A stretch of DNA of 64,000 nt from Pedobacter chinensis (GCF_003339865.1 NZ_QPKV01000002.1:372001-436000); one strand, 5' to 3'; counted from the first letter of the stretch, positions 35,600-44,422 are shown. The notes: generated by a model not told the origin, from the letters alone. Translations and numbers: made by a program.

Positions 35600-35621
35600 A
35601 ATTTAGTCAAACTCACGCTCC

Positions 35622-36626
35622 CTATTCAAATACGCTTGCAAATAATTGATTTGAATATAATTTTGCCTGATGATCATAAATATGAGAGGTACTCATGATC
35701 TCATTCACACCGAATTTTGATACAAATGCAGTGAGATTTTGCTTAATTGTATCTCTACTTCCAATAAAAGAATAATATAGCATTTGCTCTACAGCTTCTT
35801 TTTCTAATTCATCCCAATGCGCATCAATATTTTCTACAGGTGGTTTTAAACGTTCTCTTTTTCCCGTGATCACACCAAGAAACATCTTCTTAACTGAGCT
35901 TGACAATATCTCTGCTTCATGATCTGTATCTGCTGCAACAACATTAACGCAGGCCATTACGTAAGGTTCAGCAAGATAAATGGAAGGTTTAAAATTGTTT
36001 TTATAGATGGAAATGGCCTGCTCAAAAAATGCAGGAGCAAAGTGACTGGCAAAAGCATACGGCAAGCCTTTTTCTGCAGCTAATCTCGCACTATCAGTAC
36101 TTGAACCCAGTACCCAGATCGGAATATCAAGACCTTCACCTGGAATAGCACGAACATTGGAATGGGCATTATTTATAGAGAATAGTTGTTGTAAACGATC
36201 AATATCTTTTGGGAAATTGTGTACAGCATGGAAGTTTTCTCCTCTGATGGCCATTGCAGTAACCTGATCGGTGCCTGGTGCTCTCCCTAATCCCAAATCG
36301 ATTCGGTTAGGGTATAAAGAAGCCAGTGTTCCAAACTGCTCTGCTACAATTAATGGGGAATGGTTTGGTAACATAATGCCACCCGAACCAACCCGGATAG
36401 TTTTAGTACCACCCGCAATGAAGCCAATTAATACAGCAGTGGCAGAACTTGCTACTCCAGCCATGTTATGGTGTTCTGCAAACCAATAGCGTTTGTAACC
36501 CAAATTTTCTGATTGCCGGGCTATTTCCAGGCTCGCTTTAAAAGTATCAGCAGCGATGTAGCCATCTAAAACAGTGGCCAGATCAAGTACAGAATATGGG
36601 ATTTTTTTCAATAAGCTAATATCCAT
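35622..36626 (-). CDS. LLM-class flavin-dependent oxidoreductase
   Basis: A luciferase-like monooxygenase of about 334 residues from the Met at 36626 (MDISLLKKIPYSVLDLATV); longer starts at 36635 and 36680 add non-conserved residues. Motifs include GYKRYWFAEHHNMAGVASS, TIRVGSGGIMLPNHSPL and LYPNRIDLGLGRAPGTD, typical of the single-component subgroup related to bacterial luciferase alpha chains. It uses FMNH2 or F420-independent flavin chemistry on an unknown substrate. The same subgroup is widespread and usually uncharacterised. It is a single gene. Confidence 0.88.
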   Translation of the reverse strand: MDISLLKKIPYSVLDLATVLDGYIAADTFKASLEIARQSENLGYKRYWFAEHHNMAGVASSATAVLIGFIAGGTKTIRVGSGGIMLPNHSPLIVAEQFGTLASLYPNRIDLGLGRAPGTDQVTAMAIRGENFHAVHNFPKDIDRLQQLFSINNAHSNVRAIPGEGLDIPIWVLGSSTDSARLAAEKGLPYAFASHFAPAFFEQAISIYKNNFKPSIYLAEPYVMACVNVVAADTDHEAEILSSSVKKMFLGVITGKRERLKPPVENIDAHWDELEKEAVEQMLYYSFIGSRDTIKQNLTAFVSKFGVNEIMSTSHIYDHQAKLYSNQLFASVFE

Positions 36627-36722
36627 GTGCGGCATTTTATAAATTACGGCACAAAAATATCCTTTAAATAAAAGATCCACACATCATTGTTATTGATATG
36701 ACCTTAAAGATACAATGTGTAA

Positions 36723-37082
36723 TTATTCAGCCAATAATTCATCCATCATATTGATGAGCTCTTCCATTTCAAATGGCTTCTGCATAATTGCATCTGGGCG
36801 ACAATGAGCATCATCAATATCTATCAATATGGCTGAGATAAGCAGAATCGGGATATGGGCGGTTGATTCATGGCTCTTTAAGTAATTACAAACCACACGG
36901 CCATCAATTTTGCCAATCCAGATATCCAGGAGAATTAAATCTGGCTTATAAGACGATATGATCTCATCAATGTTCTCTATATCCAGCAAGGGTTTCAACT
37001 CATAATCTTTGTGCTTAAACATGAGTGGAAATACCTCCTGTAGATCATTGTCATCATCTATTATGAGAATTTTTTTCTTCAT
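36723..37082 (-). CDS. single-domain response regulator (receiver only)
   Basis: A 119-residue receiver from the ATG at 37082 (MKKKILIIDDDNDLQEVF); the reading frame upstream overlaps the AI-2E gene and is not used. D9/D10 and phospho-acceptor D53 (LILLDIWIG) are present, as is the Lys in IMQKPFEME. The loop after D53 reads KIDGRVVCNYLKS, close to QSDGRLICNELKA in the receiver at 44919, so these two are paralogues. It starts 10 bp after the AI-2E transporter stop and is likely co-transcribed. No cognate kinase is adjacent. Confidence 0.85.
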   Translation of the reverse strand: MKKKILIIDDDNDLQEVFPLMFKHKDYELKPLLDIENIDEIISSYKPDLILLDIWIGKIDGRVVCNYLKSHESTAHIPILLISAILIDIDDAHCRPDAIMQKPFEMEELINMMDELLAE

Positions 37083-37092
37083 ACATTGAGTT

Positions 37093-38157
37093 TCATGTTT
37101 TATTCTTTTTAAAAAGGTTTTTTCTTTTAACCACAGGTTTCGCCGGACCAATGATAAAGCCATAAGGATGCAGCGCCGGAACACGATCACAAATGATTTT
37201 AACAATCCCTAAAAGTGGAATAGCCAGGATCATTCCTGCAACTCCCCATATAAATTCGCCTAAAACTATCGCCATAATGGTAAAAAGCGGATTAATATCT
37301 ACCTGTTCGCCAACAATTAAAGGTTCCAGAACATAAGTTTGCACCAATTGTACAGTTCCGTAAACAATCAGCACACCAATTATCATTTTAGAATCTCCTC
37401 CCTGAGCCAGTACTGCAAGAACAGTAATGCTCGTTCCGGTAAGGTTACCAACAAATGGAATAATTTCCAGTATTCCGCACAATACAGCGAAGAAAATGGC
37501 GCTCTCTACTCCTACCAAACTAAAACCGATGCCATACATAATCCATAAAACTCCAATCATTGCGCCCAAACCACTTAAATATCGCTGCGCAACCTGACCA
37601 CTTTCATGCACAATATTTGCCGCTCTGTCCTCCTCCTCATTTGGAACAAGCTTTAAGATAAATTTCTTGATATGTGAACGGTAAAACAGGCACAAATACA
37701 TGTAAACCAGCACCAGAATTGCATTTACAGCAATACTAACCACATTCACAGCAAAACCCGCTATCATAGCGCCAGTTTGATTATTCCCTTGTTTAACAAT
37801 CTCTTTTTGCTGATTCTTGTCTATCCCAACTTTTTGATTGATCCATGTCCGGATTTCCTGTATCATACTGGTCAACCTGGTCTTCATTTCATCCAGATTT
37901 TCGATCAAACTACCCATTTGCCAATATAACAAGCTTACAATCAATAAAATAGAAGATACAAATATCAAAATGCAAATCAATGCTGATATAGATCTGTTTA
38001 TTTTTTTAGATTCAAAATAATTGCATAAACGAATAAACAACATAGAGAAAACCGCCGCAAGTGCCAGAGGAATTAAAAATGAGCCCGCTATATAAAGCCC
38101 GCCAAAAAAAAACACAATCAATAAAAGTATATAAACGCTACGTTGAAGTTTATCCAT
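37093..38157 (-). CDS. AI-2E family transporter (PerM-like) membrane protein
   Basis: About 354 residues from the Met at 38157 (MDKLQRSVYILLLIVFFFG); 20 further upstream in-frame residues look non-conserved. It has six to eight hydrophobic helices, a soluble helical region in the middle (about residues 85-135), and the family C-terminal motifs GVESAIFFAVLCGILEIIP, VGNLTGTSI and GVAGMILAIPLLGIVKII. Despite the family name, only some members export autoinducer-2; others are Na/Li:H antiporters or of unknown function. It is followed by a receiver gene 10 bp downstream. Confidence 0.85.
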   Translation of the reverse strand: MDKLQRSVYILLLIVFFFGGLYIAGSFLIPLALAAVFSMLFIRLCNYFESKKINRSISALICILIFVSSILLIVSLLYWQMGSLIENLDEMKTRLTSMIQEIRTWINQKVGIDKNQQKEIVKQGNNQTGAMIAGFAVNVVSIAVNAILVLVYMYLCLFYRSHIKKFILKLVPNEEEDRAANIVHESGQVAQRYLSGLGAMIGVLWIMYGIGFSLVGVESAIFFAVLCGILEIIPFVGNLTGTSITVLAVLAQGGDSKMIIGVLIVYGTVQLVQTYVLEPLIVGEQVDINPLFTIMAIVLGEFIWGVAGMILAIPLLGIVKIICDRVPALHPYGFIIGPAKPVVKRKNLFKKNKT

Positions 38158-38289
38158 GCCTATTGTAACAGACAAAACCATAAAAAGTTTAAACCCTTCT
38201 TTCAGTAATAAGAACATTTAACCGGAATTTTATTTTGATGGAAACTAAATTACAACTACTCCTGTTATTTAAGAATCATATTTTGGATT

Positions 38290-38607
38290 ATGAAAAAGGC
38301 AGAATCAAAAAAACAAGATGGCACCAAGACCAAAAAATGGTCGGCAAAAGTAACTGAAGAAAGTGATGCACTTGATTTAAAAGCTCATGTATTTGAATCC
38401 ACAGATCCAAAAAAGATTGCTGCATCATTAAAAAAATCTGCTGAAGAAAGCGATAGAAGAAAATCTTCTCCATATCGTTCTGCCATGTCTATGTTAACTT
38501 TTTACATTAACAGAGCGGGTAAAAATTTAGATAATGAACAAAAGGAAGTTCTTGAAGATGCCAAGAAAGAGTTGAGGAAACTCTTTGGTAAAGAACCCAA
38601 TACTTAA
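38290..38607 (+). CDS. DUF3175 family protein
   Basis: A 105-residue basic cytoplasmic protein. The whole DUF3175 signature is present: KKWSAKVTEESDALDLKAHV, DPKKIAASLKKSAEESDRRK, SPYRSAMSMLTFYINRAGKN and a final EDAKKELRKLFG. The family is short and usually sits with stress-linked genes such as Ku, DUF892 or catalase; its role is unknown. The stop codon directly abuts the first possible start of the lipoprotein gene, so the two are co-transcribed. Confidence 0.85.
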   Translation: MKKAESKKQDGTKTKKWSAKVTEESDALDLKAHVFESTDPKKIAASLKKSAEESDRRKSSPYRSAMSMLTFYINRAGKNLDNEQKEVLEDAKKELRKLFGKEPNT

Positions 38608-38619
38608 ATGCAAATGGAT

Positions 38620-38826
38620 ATGAAAAAGCACTTATTAATTTTTTCAGCAGCAGTGGTAATCGCCATTTCTGCTTGTAACAGCGATAAAAAAAGCAACAGC
38701 TCAGACACCACTTTGGCTGATAGCTCATTGATCGACTCTGTAGATACAGATTCAATGGGTGTTATGGATACTACAAACATGAAACTTCAGGATAGCTTAG
38801 GAAACGCAACAAATCCAAGGCCTTAA
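38620..38826 (+). CDS. small lipoprotein
   Basis: About 68 residues from the Met at 38620 (MKKHLLIFSAAVVIAISAC), a lipoprotein signal peptide with lipobox ISAC. Upstream in-frame Mets at 38608 and 38614 are possible. The mature part is Ser/Asp-rich and disordered (NSDKKSNSSDTTLADSSLID). It presumably sits in the periplasm as a membrane-anchored spacer. It lies directly after DUF3175. Confidence 0.65.
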   Translation: MKKHLLIFSAAVVIAISACNSDKKSNSSDTTLADSSLIDSVDTDSMGVMDTTNMKLQDSLGNATNPRP

Positions 38827-38915
38827 TCATTTTGACGGAGATTTTTTTTCAAAAAATAAAAACCAAGCTAAAAATAGGTGGGTTATAAATAACATACCTA
38901 TTAAAAACTTGAAAT

Positions 38916-39923
38916 ATGAATACCGAAAACAAAATGACCCGAAGAAAAGCCATTGGTGGTTTAGGTTTGGGATTAGCGGCCGTTGCCGTTTCGCCTGTTT
39001 TAAATGCAGCTGAGCAGCCACAACACCAAAACTTCTTTGCTTTGGCACTTGAAGATCCGACTACGAAATATCCAAGACCTCCTTTTATTCATCAAAATCA
39101 ACCCTGGCCTGCATTGGCAAGTAAAATGGACCCAAGGCCAGATCACGGAGAGACCAGTTACAAAGGATCGGGAAGATTAGCTGGCAGAAAAGCGCTGATT
39201 ACCGGGGGAGATTCAGGTATGGGAAGGGCTGCTGCCATTGCCTATGCAAGAGAAGGCGCTGATGTAGCTATTGGCTATCTTCCACAAGAAGAAGCAGATG
39301 CAAAAGAAGTTTTGGAATTAATAAAAAAAGCTGGCAGAAAAGCTGTTGCCATACCTGGTGATATCCGTGATGAATCATTTTGCAAAAAAATGGTAGATAC
39401 AGCTGTTACTCAACTTGGTGGTTTGGATATTGTAATCAGTAATGCGGCAAGACAACAAAGTAATCAATCCATTTTAGATATTACCACTGACCAGTTCGAC
39501 TGGACAATGAAAACCAATATTTATGCACCATTCTGGATTATTAAAGCAGCACTGCCACACTTAAAACCAGGATCATCGATTATTGGAACAACCTCAGTTC
39601 AGGCAACAGACCCCTCTCCTGATTTATTTGATTATGCGCAAACAAAAGCAGCGACAACAAATTTCGTTAAATCATTGGCTAAGCAACTGGGACCAAAAGG
39701 AATCAGAGTAAATGGCGTTGCACCAGGCCCGATATGGACACCACTGCAAATGGGTGGAGGCTCCACACCCGAAAAACTGAAAGAGTTTGGAAAAGATACA
39801 CCATTGGGCCGACCAGGACAACCAGCAGAACTTGCATCGATTTATGTACAGCTCGCAGCGAATGATGCAAGTTTTTCAACCGGACAAATCTACGGTGCCG
39901 CCGGAGGTGCTGGTCAGCCTTAA
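38916..39923 (+). CDS. SDR family oxidoreductase with Tat-type signal
   Basis: A 335-residue short-chain dehydrogenase with an exported N-terminus. A twin-arginine motif TRRKAIG is followed by a hydrophobic stretch LGLGLAAVAVSPVLNA. The mature enzyme has ALITGGDSGMGRAAAIAYA (Rossmann motif), a modified ISNAARQ in place of NNAG, catalytic GTTSVQAT and DYAQTKAATT (Tyr/Lys), and GVAPGPIWTPLQ. It is the periplasmic counterpart of the cytoplasmic SDR at 16704. NAD(P) outside the cytoplasm requires folding before export, in line with the Tat signal. The substrate is unknown. Confidence 0.88.
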   Translation: MNTENKMTRRKAIGGLGLGLAAVAVSPVLNAAEQPQHQNFFALALEDPTTKYPRPPFIHQNQPWPALASKMDPRPDHGETSYKGSGRLAGRKALITGGDSGMGRAAAIAYAREGADVAIGYLPQEEADAKEVLELIKKAGRKAVAIPGDIRDESFCKKMVDTAVTQLGGLDIVISNAARQQSNQSILDITTDQFDWTMKTNIYAPFWIIKAALPHLKPGSSIIGTTSVQATDPSPDLFDYAQTKAATTNFVKSLAKQLGPKGIRVNGVAPGPIWTPLQMGGGSTPEKLKEFGKDTPLGRPGQPAELASIYVQLAANDASFSTGQIYGAAGGAGQP

Positions 39924-40080
39924 GCCGAAACATATAGGTTATGAGCAGTCCTGACCCTGTTTATCGACACAATAACAACTAAAACATTAAAAGTAGTTTT
40001 ACGCAAATAAATCTCATTTATCATTATCGGTATGAAGTTTGCCGCTTTATAATCACATACCCTAAAACATTAGAACCCCT

Positions 40081-40605
40081 ATGAACAAAACAGAATTTAG
40101 CTGCATTGTTAACAATAATGCAAGCTCACTTCGCTCTCATGCGCTGCAGTTTACAAAGGATATTGATGATGCTAACGATTTGGTACAGGATACCCTGATG
40201 AAAGCCATCAGATTCTTTCATAAATTTGAGGAAGGCTCCAATCTTAAGGGTTGGCTTTTTGTGATTATGCGCAATACCTTCATTAACGACTACCGTAAAA
40301 CAACAAAGAAAAATGCGCTCATCACAACTGAAGAAGAGATTACTTACGCGAATCTAAGTCATAGTGCCACCAGAAATGTTGCTGAAAATAAATTTATGAT
40401 GAATGATATCCAAAAGGCATTAGATAGGCTTCCAAAAGTTTACAGAGATCCTTTTGTACGCTACTTTGAGGGCTACAAATATCATGAAATTGCAGAGGAA
40501 CTGGGTTTACCTATTGGAACGGTTAAAACGCACATCCACCAGGCAAGGATCGAACTTAAAAAGAACCTTAAAAATTACAAGAATGATGCTTATTACAGAG
40601 CATAA
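40081..40605 (+). CDS. ECF-type RNA polymerase sigma factor
   Basis: A 174-residue sigma-70 family factor with regions 2 and 4 only. Region 2 includes DIDDANDLVQDTLMKAIRFF and LKGWLFVIMRNTFINDYRK; region 4 includes VYRDPFVRYFEGYKYHEIAE, ELGLPIGTVKTHIHQ and ARIELKKNL. No anti-sigma gene is adjacent, which is common for Bacteroidota ECF factors of this type. It sits among stress-linked genes (Tat-type SDR, DUF3175, DUF892) and may control some of them, as an inference. Confidence 0.9.
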   Translation: MNKTEFSCIVNNNASSLRSHALQFTKDIDDANDLVQDTLMKAIRFFHKFEEGSNLKGWLFVIMRNTFINDYRKTTKKNALITTEEEITYANLSHSATRNVAENKFMMNDIQKALDRLPKVYRDPFVRYFEGYKYHEIAEELGLPIGTVKTHIHQARIELKKNLKNYKNDAYYRA

Positions 40606-40637
40606 AAAAAGATTGTCTAAAGTCAAATCTGTCCTTT

Positions 40638-40674
40638 CTCTGAAAACTATTGTATAGATGCAATATTTTCAGAG
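40638..40674. promoter_or_regulatory. long stem-loop downstream of the sigma factor gene
   Basis: CTCTGAAAACTATTG pairs with CAATATTTTCAGAG with one bulged base, 33 bp after the sigma factor stop. There is no T tract. An outer pair CCTTTCTC / GAGAAAGG offers an alternative fold. It may stabilise the mRNA 3' end. Confidence 0.4.
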
Positions 40675-40852
40675 GGAGCGATAGAGAAAGGCAGAAATAT
40701 TAAGCTTTCACATTGAAACGCATTAGGATATCCAATTCAATTGGGAATTGGGTATGACGCAAAATTTTAAAATGCACCCACAACGATAGGTTTTTACCAA
40801 TATGACCATCTAATAAGACTTTTACACAACTTCCCTTTCATCATGATATCTT

Positions 40853-41068
40853 TTATTCATCAGGGTCAGCATCTGAGCCCTTTTTATTTTCTTTAGATTT
40901 ATCATCATTTGAAGTAGCGGGATTCTTAAATTCTCCCTCTTCATTGTATGCAAGATCAGCATCACTCCCACTTAAATCAGAATTTGGGATCACACCTGTT
41001 TTTTCAACATGATCAGCATTTGTTTTTTCATTATCTTTTTGCGGGTTGTTCTTGTTATTTTCCATCAT
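40853..41068 (-). CDS. hydrophilic small hypothetical protein
   Basis: A 71-residue disordered protein rich in Asn, Asp, Lys and Ser, from MMENNKNNPQKDNEKTNADH to KGSDADPDE. It resembles in composition the acidic proteins at 153-385 and 14344-14562 (SDADLAYNEEGEFKNP here; NEDADQIMDHEDSEL there), but no alignment is claimed. It probably has a stress-related or structural role; the function is unknown. Confidence 0.6.
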   Translation of the reverse strand: MMENNKNNPQKDNEKTNADHVEKTGVIPNSDLSGSDADLAYNEEGEFKNPATSNDDKSKENKKGSDADPDE

Positions 41069-41154
41069 TAAAATTTAAAAGCCGATTAAAACCATAGATT
41101 TCTAATGGTATAACCATCCCTCAGGCAAAACAGTTTTCCTCTTTAAAATAAAAT

Positions 41155-41418
41155 CTAATCCCGATCTCTGTATACATACTTCAAAATCAGCATTAAAATA
41201 TCCATGCTAAATGAAAATGCATTGGTAATAATGATAGGTAAATCGGAGATCAAAAAGCCATAATAACACCATAAACCGTTTCCAGCCAAAAGCACCAAAA
41301 ACATAAATGGAGAAACATGGGCTGCTTTTTTAGTCCGAATGGTTTTTACAACCTGAGGAACAACAGCCAATGCCGTTAAAATGCCTGCAGATATACCAAT
41401 TACTAATTTTAAATCCAT
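41155..41418 (-). CDS. SemiSWEET (MtN3/PQ-loop) sugar transporter
   Basis: An 87-residue three-helix membrane protein. The first helix carries the PQ motif (ALAVVPQVVKTIRTKKAAHV), the second has GNGLWCYYGFLISDLP and the third ITNAFSFSMDILMLILKY, the normal SemiSWEET plan. These proteins work as dimers and move sugars across the inner membrane by facilitated diffusion. It is divergent from the DUF892 gene, with no sugar-utilisation neighbours to indicate substrate. Confidence 0.88.
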   Translation of the reverse strand: MDLKLVIGISAGILTALAVVPQVVKTIRTKKAAHVSPFMFLVLLAGNGLWCYYGFLISDLPIIITNAFSFSMDILMLILKYVYRDRD

Positions 41419-41780
41419 ATTTAATTTCTTTATACAATCCCGATTTGTAGCGAATTGTTTTAATATACGAATGTGAACAGCTTGCTAAGCTTTTAAAATT
41501 GAATTAGCGAAAACATCGGGGTCACACTTACCTTAAATGGATATCTTAAAGAAAGGTATCTGGATTGTGCTTTACAATTAGCTGCATTGAGCATTTCGGG
41601 TCTATAAAATCAGCTTGATCCGCGGGAAATTAACACCATTTCAACGTTTATTTTACTTCTAAAAAAGTAATAATAACATGAACAATACAGATTTAAAAAT
41701 GTATTTATACTGAACATGCCAAACATTAAAACTATGTGGTTTTAATTTGGTTATTCAATCAAACATCAACCTAAAATAAT
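41419..41780. other. divergent intergenic region with a possible gene remnant
   Basis: Between the SemiSWEET and DUF892 genes there is no intact gene. A 34-codon open stretch without a start (41503-41607, plus strand, including VTLTLNGYLKERYLDCALQ) ends in a stop and has protein-like composition; it may be a fragment of a lost gene. The rest is AT-rich and should carry two promoters. No terminator was seen. Confidence 0.35.
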
Positions 41781-42338
41781 ATGGCAACGACAACAAAAAA
41801 AACAAAAGCAAACACGAAACCTTCAGGTAAAACTGGTAAAATGGAAGACTCAGAATTTCATAAATTCTTTGTTGATGAGCTTAAAGACATTTATTGGGCA
41901 GAAAAACATCTGGCCAAGGCTTTACCAAAAATGAAGAAAGCAGCAACAAGTCCTGAACTTGCAGATGCTTTTGAAAAACACACGCAGGAGACTGAGCAGC
42001 ACATTGCTACATTAGAAGAAGTTTTTTCTTTATTAGATGAAAAAGCAGTTGCTAAAAAATGTGATGCAATGGCCGGACTATTGGAAGAAGCCGATGGGAT
42101 TATTGAAGAAACTGAAAAAGGTACAATGATCAGAGATGCTGGATTAATTCTGGCCGCACAAAAGGTGGAGCATTATGAAATTGCAACTTATGGAACGCTA
42201 CGTGTTTTTGCTGAAAATATGGGGCATACAAATGTTGTTGAGCTTTTATCTCAAACCCTTGAGAATGAAAAAGCTACCGATGTAGCTTTGACAGAAATTG
42301 CAGAAGGAACAATTAATGCTCAGGCTGCTGACGAATAA
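41781..42338 (+). CDS. DUF892 ferritin-like protein (YciE/YciF family)
   Basis: A 185-residue protein. A Lys/Thr-rich leader of about 22 residues precedes a ferritin-like four-helix bundle: FHKFFVDELKDIYWAEKHLA, AFEKHTQETEQHIATLEEVF, DAGLILAAQKVEHYEIATYG and ALTEIAEGTINAQA. Metal-site-type Glu and His residues occur in EKHTQETEQH and QKVEHYEIATY. YciF-like proteins are general-stress proteins, probably di-iron. A terminator follows at 42360. Confidence 0.9.
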   Translation: MATTTKKTKANTKPSGKTGKMEDSEFHKFFVDELKDIYWAEKHLAKALPKMKKAATSPELADAFEKHTQETEQHIATLEEVFSLLDEKAVAKKCDAMAGLLEEADGIIEETEKGTMIRDAGLILAAQKVEHYEIATYGTLRVFAENMGHTNVVELLSQTLENEKATDVALTEIAEGTINAQAADE

Positions 42339-42359
42339 GTTATAATCTTCAACAATTAG

Positions 42360-42385
42360 AAAAGGCTTCCAAATGGAAGTCTTTT
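42360..42385 (+). terminator. intrinsic terminator
   Basis: AAAAGGCTTCC, loop AAAT, GGAAGTCTTTT: an 11-bp stem with one G-U pair, followed by CTTTTT. It ends the DUF892 gene. Confidence 0.7.
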
Positions 42386-42575
42386 CTTTTTACAGGTAAA
42401 GTGCTACAGCATTCCCCATAGCTATGCTTTTAGGACTTATTTTTTAAACATTTTTTTAATATTGCTTGTCCTAAATATAAAAATCAATACTATGAACCAT
42501 CCTGATTTCACTAAAGCCCCCCAGGGTAATCATTATAAATCATGATCGTTTCATTACCCATAAAAATATAAACAA

Positions 42576-43379
42576 ATGAAAAAAACAATTGTATTTGTAC
42601 ACGGAATGTTCCAAAACCCGAAGAGCTGGGAAAAATGGATCTCATTCTTTGAATCTAAAGGTTATGAATGTATATCGCCTGCATGGCCTTATCATGAGGG
42701 AGAGCCTGTTAAATTACGCAATCATATTTCTGAAAACCTTGGGAATTTAGTACTGGATGATATCATCACTCCACTGGAAACAATGATATTAAAATTAGAT
42801 GAAAAGCCAATTGTTATCGGGCATTCAGTGGGCGGTTTAATTGCTCAACTATTGCTTGCAAGAGGAACGGTAAGTGCAGCCGTAGCAATTTGTTCGGTAG
42901 CGCCAAATAATATGATCACCTTCGATTGGTCTTTCTTCAAGAATGCAGCAACGATTGCCAATCCACTTAAAGGCAATGAGCCAATACCAATGGATTTAGA
43001 AACATTTAAGGGAGCATTTGCAAATACGTTGAATGACGATGAAGCACAATTTGAATTTGAAAAAACCGCAACGCCCGATAGCCGGAATGTATTTAGGAGT
43101 TGTATGAGCGACTCAGCGGATATAGATGTAGAATTACCTCATGCGCCATTACTATTCCTTTCAGCATCTGAAGATATGATCTGCCCGGCTTCTTTAATTG
43201 AAAAGGAACATAAAGCCTACACTGATGAAAACAGCGTGACTGACATAAAAGAGTTCAGTGGCCGAAGTCACTATATCTGCAACGAAACAGGTTGGGAAGA
43301 AGTAGCTTCATTTACGGAAGAATGGATCGCAAATCAGGTGGGGAAACCACTGGTAAATGAGAATATACAGCAGATCTAA
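42576..43379 (+). CDS. alpha/beta hydrolase
   Basis: A 267-residue cytoplasmic hydrolase. The oxyanion segment is FVHGMFQNPKSWEKW, the nucleophile elbow is IGHSVGGLIAQLL (GHSVGG), the acid lies in LFLSASEDMICP and the His in FSGRSHYICN. It resembles the non-heme peroxidase/esterase branch of the fold. The substrate is unknown. A 17-codon ORF (42493-42546, MNHPDFTKAPQGNHYKS) upstream is not credible as a gene but could be a leader. The strand agrees with the preceding DUF892 gene; the terminator separates them. Confidence 0.85.
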   Translation: MKKTIVFVHGMFQNPKSWEKWISFFESKGYECISPAWPYHEGEPVKLRNHISENLGNLVLDDIITPLETMILKLDEKPIVIGHSVGGLIAQLLLARGTVSAAVAICSVAPNNMITFDWSFFKNAATIANPLKGNEPIPMDLETFKGAFANTLNDDEAQFEFEKTATPDSRNVFRSCMSDSADIDVELPHAPLLFLSASEDMICPASLIEKEHKAYTDENSVTDIKEFSGRSHYICNETGWEEVASFTEEWIANQVGKPLVNENIQQI

Positions 43380-43681
43380 CTTCTGCGATAATAAGCTATT
43401 TAAAGTCCAACCAGTTTTTCTATAGGATATAAGAGCACTCATTAAAGATAGTCTTAAACTTTCTCAATGGAAAAACCTATTAAGATCTCAATCGAGTTGA
43501 AGATGATGACTGAACAGGACTTTTTGATCTCTCTTTTTTACTCTGTAATTTCCTTTTGAGCATAACAATTACAATTTATTAAAACTTTAAAAAATAAATG
43601 GTGTTGATTTTAAGTGATTAACAAATGGCAAAAATTAAATTGTTAAGCCAAAAGAATTACTGATGATAAAAAGCAGAAGTA
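43380..43681. other. intergenic region, no gene seen
   Basis: About 300 bp of AT-rich DNA after the hydrolase gene. No ORF with recognisable product and no convincing terminator. A plus-strand 21-codon ORF further right overlaps the minus-strand small ORF and is ignored. Confidence 0.4.
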
Positions 43682-43849
43682 TCAATGTTTTCGAAAATTT
43701 TGGACAACCACCATTAATTTATGAAAACCTTTACAAAGGTCTGGTTGAAATACAGAAATAACAAGGGCAAGTATTACTACAATTAATATACTATAGAAAT
43801 TAGCTTTCACGCTATGTTCTGTTTGCTCTGGTCGCCTGCCTTGTTCCAT
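43682..43849 (-). CDS. possible 55-residue single-span membrane protein
   Basis: The ATG at 43849 opens MEQGRRPEQTEHSVKANFYS, then the hydrophobic stretch ILIVVILALVISVF (about residues 21-34), then QPDLCKGFHKLMVVVQNFRK and a stop. The layout of polar head, one membrane helix and basic tail is typical of real small membrane proteins. It is preceded by an A/T-rich leader as usual in the phylum. It is antisense to nothing known. No family is recognised. Confidence 0.4.
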   Translation of the reverse strand: MEQGRRPEQTEHSVKANFYSILIVVILALVISVFQPDLCKGFHKLMVVVQNFRKH

Positions 43850-43977
43850 TTTATTATGATTGAGAGGATGATTAAGATATTAATAACAAAACAACAAAAT
43901 ATTTGTGATTGTTTGAACTAATCCAGGTAATATGTAAACAATAGACTTTACACATTAACATATTAAAACACAACAAA

Positions 43978-44346
43978 ATGACAGCAACAAACACCAAAAA
44001 AAATTTGATCTATCGCGTTTTAATTGAAGGAATTAGAGCTGCAGGAATGGGATTTGGCATATATTTAACTAAACCAACGCTCGAAAAAAGGATAGCAAAA
44101 AGTCTTAGTCTTGCTGATTCAAGTGTAAACACCACTTTGTCTCATTCTCCTAAGAGGGATCTTGCCAGCCCGGTTAATTTTGAGTTGGCTGGTTTAGGTG
44201 GTATTGCTGCCTATAAAATATACAAAGGGCTAAGAAGAAAGAAAACCGCCAATTTAGTAGAAGGTATATTTTTAACGGCAGTTTTAGCCGCAGCAGTGGT
44301 TTATACGGCCAAACTAACAAGAAATCAATCAGTTGAATCAGAATAA
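43978..44346 (+). CDS. hypothetical membrane protein, 122 residues
   Basis: A small protein with two hydrophobic regions: a weaker glycine-rich one near residues 18-30 (AAGMGFGIYLT) and a clear C-terminal membrane helix at about 96-113 (GIFLTAVLAAAVVYTA). A middle segment FELAGLGGIAAYKIYKGLRR is amphipathic. No family is recognised. A very strong hairpin follows the stop. Confidence 0.7.
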   Translation: MTATNTKKNLIYRVLIEGIRAAGMGFGIYLTKPTLEKRIAKSLSLADSSVNTTLSHSPKRDLASPVNFELAGLGGIAAYKIYKGLRRKKTANLVEGIFLTAVLAAAVVYTAKLTRNQSVESE

Positions 44347-44353
44347 TATTAAT

Positions 44354-44387
44354 ATTATTGGGACATTATTTTTAATGTCCCAATAAT
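44354..44387. terminator. strong stem-loop, probable bidirectional terminator
   Basis: ATTATTGGGACATTA, loop TTTT, then the exact reverse complement: a 15-bp perfect stem 7 bp after the membrane protein stop. The T tract is short on both strands. It lies between convergent genes. Confidence 0.65.
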
Positions 44388-44422
44388 CCCTTAATTAAGG
44401 GTAAATCAATAGTAAATACCAA

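Noticed and set aside
42493..42546. 17-residue ORF upstream of the alpha/beta hydrolase (MNHPDFTKAPQGNHYKS)
   Set aside because: Too short to support without conservation; no leader-peptide logic or attenuator hairpin is visible.
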